Positions 6,536-8,719 of a stretch of 8,719 bases of DNA are shown piece after piece. The translations under genes and the position numbers were made by a program. The stretch comes from an uncultured bacterium (GTDB taxonomy: Bacteria > Verrucomicrobiota > Lentisphaeria > Victivallales > Victivallaceae). Position 1 is the stretch's first letter. Each line of letters starts with the position of its first letter. The stretch covers positions 1-8,719 of the forward strand of contig CASECL010000098.1 of NCBI GenBank assembly GCA_949286445.1. The letters run 5' to 3'. The notes under the pieces are model-generated. The model made no database searches. It was not told where the DNA came from and saw only the letters and a program-made list of their open reading frames with translations.

Positions 6536-6564
6536 TTGACAGATTAAAACACTGCATACATTAA
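6536..6564 (+). promoter_or_regulatory. Possible promoter for the phosphatase gene
   Basis: A perfect TTGACA lies at 6536-6541. At 17-bp spacing the -10 would be CATTAA (6559-6564), only 3 of 6 consensus bases; TACATT at 15 bp is the next choice. It would allow separate expression of the phosphatase after the stem-loop cluster, but the weak -10 makes this tentative. Confidence 0.25.
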
Positions 6565-6622
6565 ATAAAATCAATTTCCGGATATCATTTCCCTTACATG
6601 AAGATTTTTTGAGTTACTGATT

Positions 6623-7324
6623 ATGACTGATCTGCATTCTCATTTACTATTTGACCTTGACGACGGGGCGGAAGACCTGGAACATTCTCTGCGCATGTTG
6701 GAAAAAGCCAAAACAGACGGTATAAATGTCATTGCCGCAACCAGCCATTTCTCCCCCGCAACTGAAGATAAATATCAGACGAATTTTGAGCAGCTCAAAA
6801 TTCACGCCTCCTCCATGGGAATAGAGCTGCATACGGGACGGGAATACAATCTTAATTTTCTGGCAGACCGTATCCCGGACAAACTGCACACCCCGGGAAA
6901 TTCCGACTGGGTATTAACTGATGTATGGGGCACCTGGACGAAACAGGCCATTGCCAATGTCTGTTTTCGATTGAGTTTGAAAGGGTATGGTATAATTTTC
7001 GCTCATCCGGAACGCTCATTCCCGGCTCGCTCCATTGATGAAATACTGGATATGCTTCTGGAAAATCAAGTTATCCCGCAGGTCAACAGCGGCAGTTTGC
7101 TGGGACGTTACGGCAGCCAGGCAAAGGCTAATGCGTTCCGGATTCTTGACCGGAACGGAGCATATCTGCTGGGAAATGATGCCCACCGGGAAGATGACTT
7201 TGCCTTTTCCGCCTGCCGGAAAATAATAGAAAAAAAGTACGGGAAAAATACTTTTGAGCTATTGACCAGTACCAATCCCAACCGGATTTTGCAAAATCTG
7301 CCACCGATACGGCCGGAATTATAA
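6623..7324 (+). CDS. PHP-family protein-tyrosine phosphatase (CpsB/YwqE-like)
   Basis: 233 residues, close to the 240-255 usual for this family. It opens with the diagnostic 'MTDLHSHLLFDLDDGAED' (1-18), where H5 and H7 are metal ligands. Further ligands are H42 in 'TSHFSP', E73 in 'GREYN', H128 with R131 in 'FAHPERS', and D186/H188 in 'NDAHRED'. Members are manganese-dependent cytoplasmic phosphatases that remove phosphate from the tyrosine tail of the partner BY-kinase, here surely the preceding gene. Compared from memory with S. pneumoniae CpsB, the position of metal-bridging Glu108 appears to be Asp100 ('WVLTDVWG'). The start has only a weak ribosome site (TGAG about 10 bases upstream). 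The 161-bp gap to the kinase gene is wide for an operon and contains stem-loops and a possible promoter. Next comes a convergent merR-type gene, so the polysaccharide module ends here. Confidence 0.93.
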   Translation: MTDLHSHLLFDLDDGAEDLEHSLRMLEKAKTDGINVIAATSHFSPATEDKYQTNFEQLKIHASSMGIELHTGREYNLNFLADRIPDKLHTPGNSDWVLTDVWGTWTKQAIANVCFRLSLKGYGIIFAHPERSFPARSIDEILDMLLENQVIPQVNSGSLLGRYGSQAKANAFRILDRNGAYLLGNDAHREDDFAFSACRKIIEKKYGKNTFELLTSTNPNRILQNLPPIRPEL

Positions 7325-7383
7325 GTCATCCTGCTGCAGACAAAACATTTACTGCCCGCACTTTAATTACTTTGATTATCCAC

Positions 7384-7854
7384 TCAGGATTCGCTCTCCG
7401 GCACTGCCGCCGGATTGCATCTGGCATCGCACTCGCGTCCCGCCAGCAATTCCTGATAATAATGCTTTTTGTATTCCAGCACTTCCAGCTGGCAATGCAA
7501 TTCTTCAATCTGTTTCCGAAGACTTTCTTCCTGTGCAAAAATTATTTCCGCCCGTTCCGGTATAGTCGATTCACCTTGATCGCAGAGGCGGATATAACGT
7601 CTGACCCCTTCTATCGGCAGTCCGGTTGCCCGCAGGCAATGCACCAAACGCAGCCAGCTCAATGAATACTCCGAAAATTTACGGCTGTTTCCAGCAGCTC
7701 TCCCCACACCGGGAATCAGGCCTGAATTATCATAATAACGGATTGTATAACCTGACAACCCGGTCATATCCGCCACCTCTTTTACAGTATACTTCAAAGT
7801 TTTATCACATGAGGGAACGAATTTCTGCAATTTTGTCATAATCTGTTTTTCCAT
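7384..7854 (-). CDS. MerR-family transcriptional regulator
   Basis: 156 residues. The winged HTH at about 22-88 reads 'YTVKEVADMTGLSGYTIRYY' (22-41), then 'DNSGLIP', 'NSRKFSEYSLSWLRLVHCLR' (56-75) and 'TGLPIEGVRRYIRL', the MerR pattern. A coiled-coil dimerisation helix spans about 105-137, ending 'LEYKKHYYQELLAG' (126-139). A short tail has C142 and C146. It resembles the stress-responsive YfmP/AdhR/NmlR-like branch, but there is no Cys near residue 52-54, the sensor position of AdhR/NmlR. Other cysteines are C16, C73, C91 and C121. The start is uncertain: ATG at 7854 has no strong ribosome site and an internal ATG at 7839 is possible. Its likely target is the MerR-type dyad promoter at 8135-8164. 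The effector is unknown. Confidence 0.93.
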   Translation of the reverse strand: MEKQIMTKLQKFVPSCDKTLKYTVKEVADMTGLSGYTIRYYDNSGLIPGVGRAAGNSRKFSEYSLSWLRLVHCLRATGLPIEGVRRYIRLCDQGESTIPERAEIIFAQEESLRKQIEELHCQLEVLEYKKHYYQELLAGRECDARCNPAAVPESES

Positions 7855-8134
7855 CCGCTATAAGTTTATATTATTAACTGCTTCCATATCTGCCGGTAAA
7901 AAATATATTCTGCCGCTTCTTTTACTCCTCCGTTTCTTAAGAATGCCATATTGAAAATTGAGCCGACATAAAAAATACTCCGGGTAATGCTTCTTATAAT
8001 CATTTAATATACTGCAATGAAAAAAATAAAACAAGTTACTCCATTGTCCAAGTCCAGTTTTTATACCGCAATTCTCTAACGCTCAACAGAATATTACCGA
8101 TTTAAAAATTTTTCAAAAAAATCTTATCCAGCTA
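7855..8134. other. 280-bp AT-rich non-coding region upstream of merR
   Basis: No convincing gene, RNA or long repeat is visible on either strand. It should contain the merR promoter, but no clear -35/-10 pair with good spacing was found. A 27-codon minus-strand frame at 7866-7949 has no ribosome site. The GGAGGAG-like sequence near 7925-7931 (minus strand) is not followed by a start codon at a useful distance. Confidence 0.5.
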
Positions 8135-8164
8135 TTGACTTAGAGTTACTATAAGGTTTATATT
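8135..8164 (+). promoter_or_regulatory. MerR-type promoter with operator dyad in the spacer
   Basis: TTGACT (8135-8140) and TATATT (8159-8164) are a good -35/-10 pair. Between them lies CTTAGAGT-T-ACTATAAG (8139-8155), an inverted repeat whose arms match at 7 of 8 bases. This closely resembles the CTTAGAGTT/AACTCTAAG operators known for MerR regulators, which sit inside a long spacer. Spacing here is 18 bp, between the standard 17 and the 19-20 usual for MerR activation. It would drive the small ORF at 8180 and the alpha/beta hydrolase at 8396 and is probably controlled by the MerR protein encoded upstream on the other strand. Confidence 0.75.
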
Positions 8165-8179
8165 GCCGTTAACTGAGTA

Positions 8180-8350
8180 ATGATACGCCGCGGCGGCAAC
8201 ATTCCAGTGAAAGATATTTTCGATGCAGTTGATCCAAAATGGATTTTATTGCGGAAAATATTTTATCAGAATATCCTTGAACCTACCGGCACTGCGGAAT
8301 ATATTCCCGCAAATCGGGAACAGGACAATGATAATAAAGAATGTATTTAA
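8180..8350 (+). CDS. Small ORF of unknown function, 56 residues
   Basis: ATG at 8180 opens a frame to TAA at 8350, starting 'MIRRGGNIPVKDIF' and containing 'AVDPKWILLRKIFY' and 'LEPTGTAEYIPA'. I do not recognise it. The composition looks protein-like: mixed charged and hydrophobic residues, no low complexity, no signal peptide and no obvious membrane segment. It begins about 9 bases after the predicted start of transcription of the MerR-type promoter and has no Shine-Dalgarno, so it would be translated as a nearly leaderless message. The exported hydrolase starts 45 bp after its end. It may be a small stress protein, a remnant of a larger gene, or an untranslated leader that happens to be open. 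Confidence 0.35.
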   Translation: MIRRGGNIPVKDIFDAVDPKWILLRKIFYQNILEPTGTAEYIPANREQDNDNKECI

Positions 8351-8395
8351 AAAACAACAAAAGTATTTTCAAAACTGTAAAGAAGGAGGTATGAA

Positions 8396-8719
8396 ATGCA
8401 AAAATTGCTGCTATATTCTTTTACCGCGGCATTAACGGTATCCAGTTTGGGACTTTCAGCAGAAAATACAAGGACGGAAATTATGAACAACAACATTATC
8501 AAACAAGATCTTGCCCTGGAACAGAAATGGGACAAAACTTTTCCCAAAAGCGACAAGGTAAATCATCGCAAAGTTACTTTTGTCAACCGTTACGGCATCA
8601 CCCTGGCGGCAGATTTGTATGAACCGGTAAACGCTTCCGGTAAACTCGCAGCTATTGCAGTCAGCGGTCCTTTCGGTGCGGTAAAGGAGCAATCGAGCGG
8701 TTTTTATGCACAAAATCTG
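8396..8719 (+). CDS. Exported alpha/beta hydrolase, 3' end cut by window edge
   Basis: ATG at 8396 follows a perfect AAGGAGGT (8383-8390) by five bases; the 108 codons run to the window edge. Residues 1-22 form a signal peptide (K3, hydrophobic core, cleavage after L-S-A22). The mature part has 'NHRKVTFVNRYGITLAADLY' (56-75), 'AAIAVSGPFGAVKEQSSG' (85-102) and 'FYAQNL', typical of the N-terminal strands and oxyanion region of YcjY/COG1073-like alpha/beta hydrolases. The nucleophile Ser and the rest of the triad lie beyond the window. It is predicted to be periplasmic and to cleave an ester or similar bond; substrate unknown. It lies downstream of the MerR-type promoter, which probably controls it. 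An ATG at 8391 in another frame opens only 14 codons and directly abuts the ribosome site, so it is unlikely to be used. An internal ATG at 8483 would lose the signal peptide. Confidence 0.85.
   Translation, partial: MQKLLLYSFTAALTVSSLGLSAENTRTEIMNNNIIKQDLALEQKWDKTFPKSDKVNHRKVTFVNRYGITLAADLYEPVNASGKLAAIAVSGPFGAVKEQSSGFYAQNL

Noticed and set aside
7866..7949. 27-codon minus-strand frame upstream of merR
   Set aside because: No ribosome site and too short to support without conservation data.
8223..8435. 70-codon plus-strand frame overlapping the small ORF and the hydrolase start
   Set aside because: Its composition looks random, it has no ribosome site, and it overlaps the perfect Shine-Dalgarno and signal peptide of the hydrolase in another frame.

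Overview
The window has about 47-50% GC and short intergenic gaps. It looks like a bacterial chromosome segment from a Gram-negative-type organism: there are a lipobox signal peptide, an exported hydrolase and a Wzz-type inner-membrane polysaccharide kinase. A cupin-AraC regulator divergent from a 'DSDG' uroporphyrinogen-decarboxylase-like protein, next to a nitrilase-fold lipoprotein, reminds me of Lentisphaerota/Victivallales (PVC group) genomes. That assignment is inference from gene content, not from a marker gene.

Layout. (1) 1-473 (-) is the 5' part of a metallo-beta-lactamase-fold gene of the COG1237 type that runs off the left edge. (2) 701-1585 (-) is an AraC-family activator and 1751-2887 (+) a divergent URO-D-superfamily protein; they share a 165-bp control region. 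(3) 2992-4059 (-) is a carbon-nitrogen hydrolase with a lipoprotein signal and an intact Glu-Lys-Cys triad. It is convergent with the URO-D gene. (4) 4366-7324 (+) is a small extracellular-polysaccharide module: rfbC (dTDP-4-dehydrorhamnose 3,5-epimerase), a compact fused Wzz/BY-tyrosine kinase with a tyrosine-rich tail, and a PHP-type CpsB/YwqE-like phosphatase. No glycosyltransferase, flippase or polymerase is present here. (5) 7384-7854 (-) is a MerR-family regulator. After about 280 bp without a convincing gene comes a MerR-style promoter (8135-8164), a 56-codon unrecognised ORF (8180-8350), and the start of an exported alpha/beta hydrolase (8396 to the right edge).

How they may work together. 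The AraC/URO-D pair looks like a regulator and its divergent target, and the MBL gene could be co-transcribed with the regulator. In the polysaccharide module, RfbC supplies a dTDP-L-rhamnose precursor, the BY-kinase sets chain length or export by phosphorylation of its tyrosine tail, and the PHP phosphatase reverses it. The MerR protein probably controls the dyad promoter that drives the small ORF and the alpha/beta hydrolase.

I do not see an obvious new multi-gene system. The most useful leads are the MerR-type promoter with its unknown small ORF, the substituted residues in the URO-D, BY-kinase and phosphatase proteins, the lipoprotein nitrilase, and several inverted or direct repeats in the control regions. 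There is no tRNA, rRNA, CRISPR array or insertion sequence that I can recognise.
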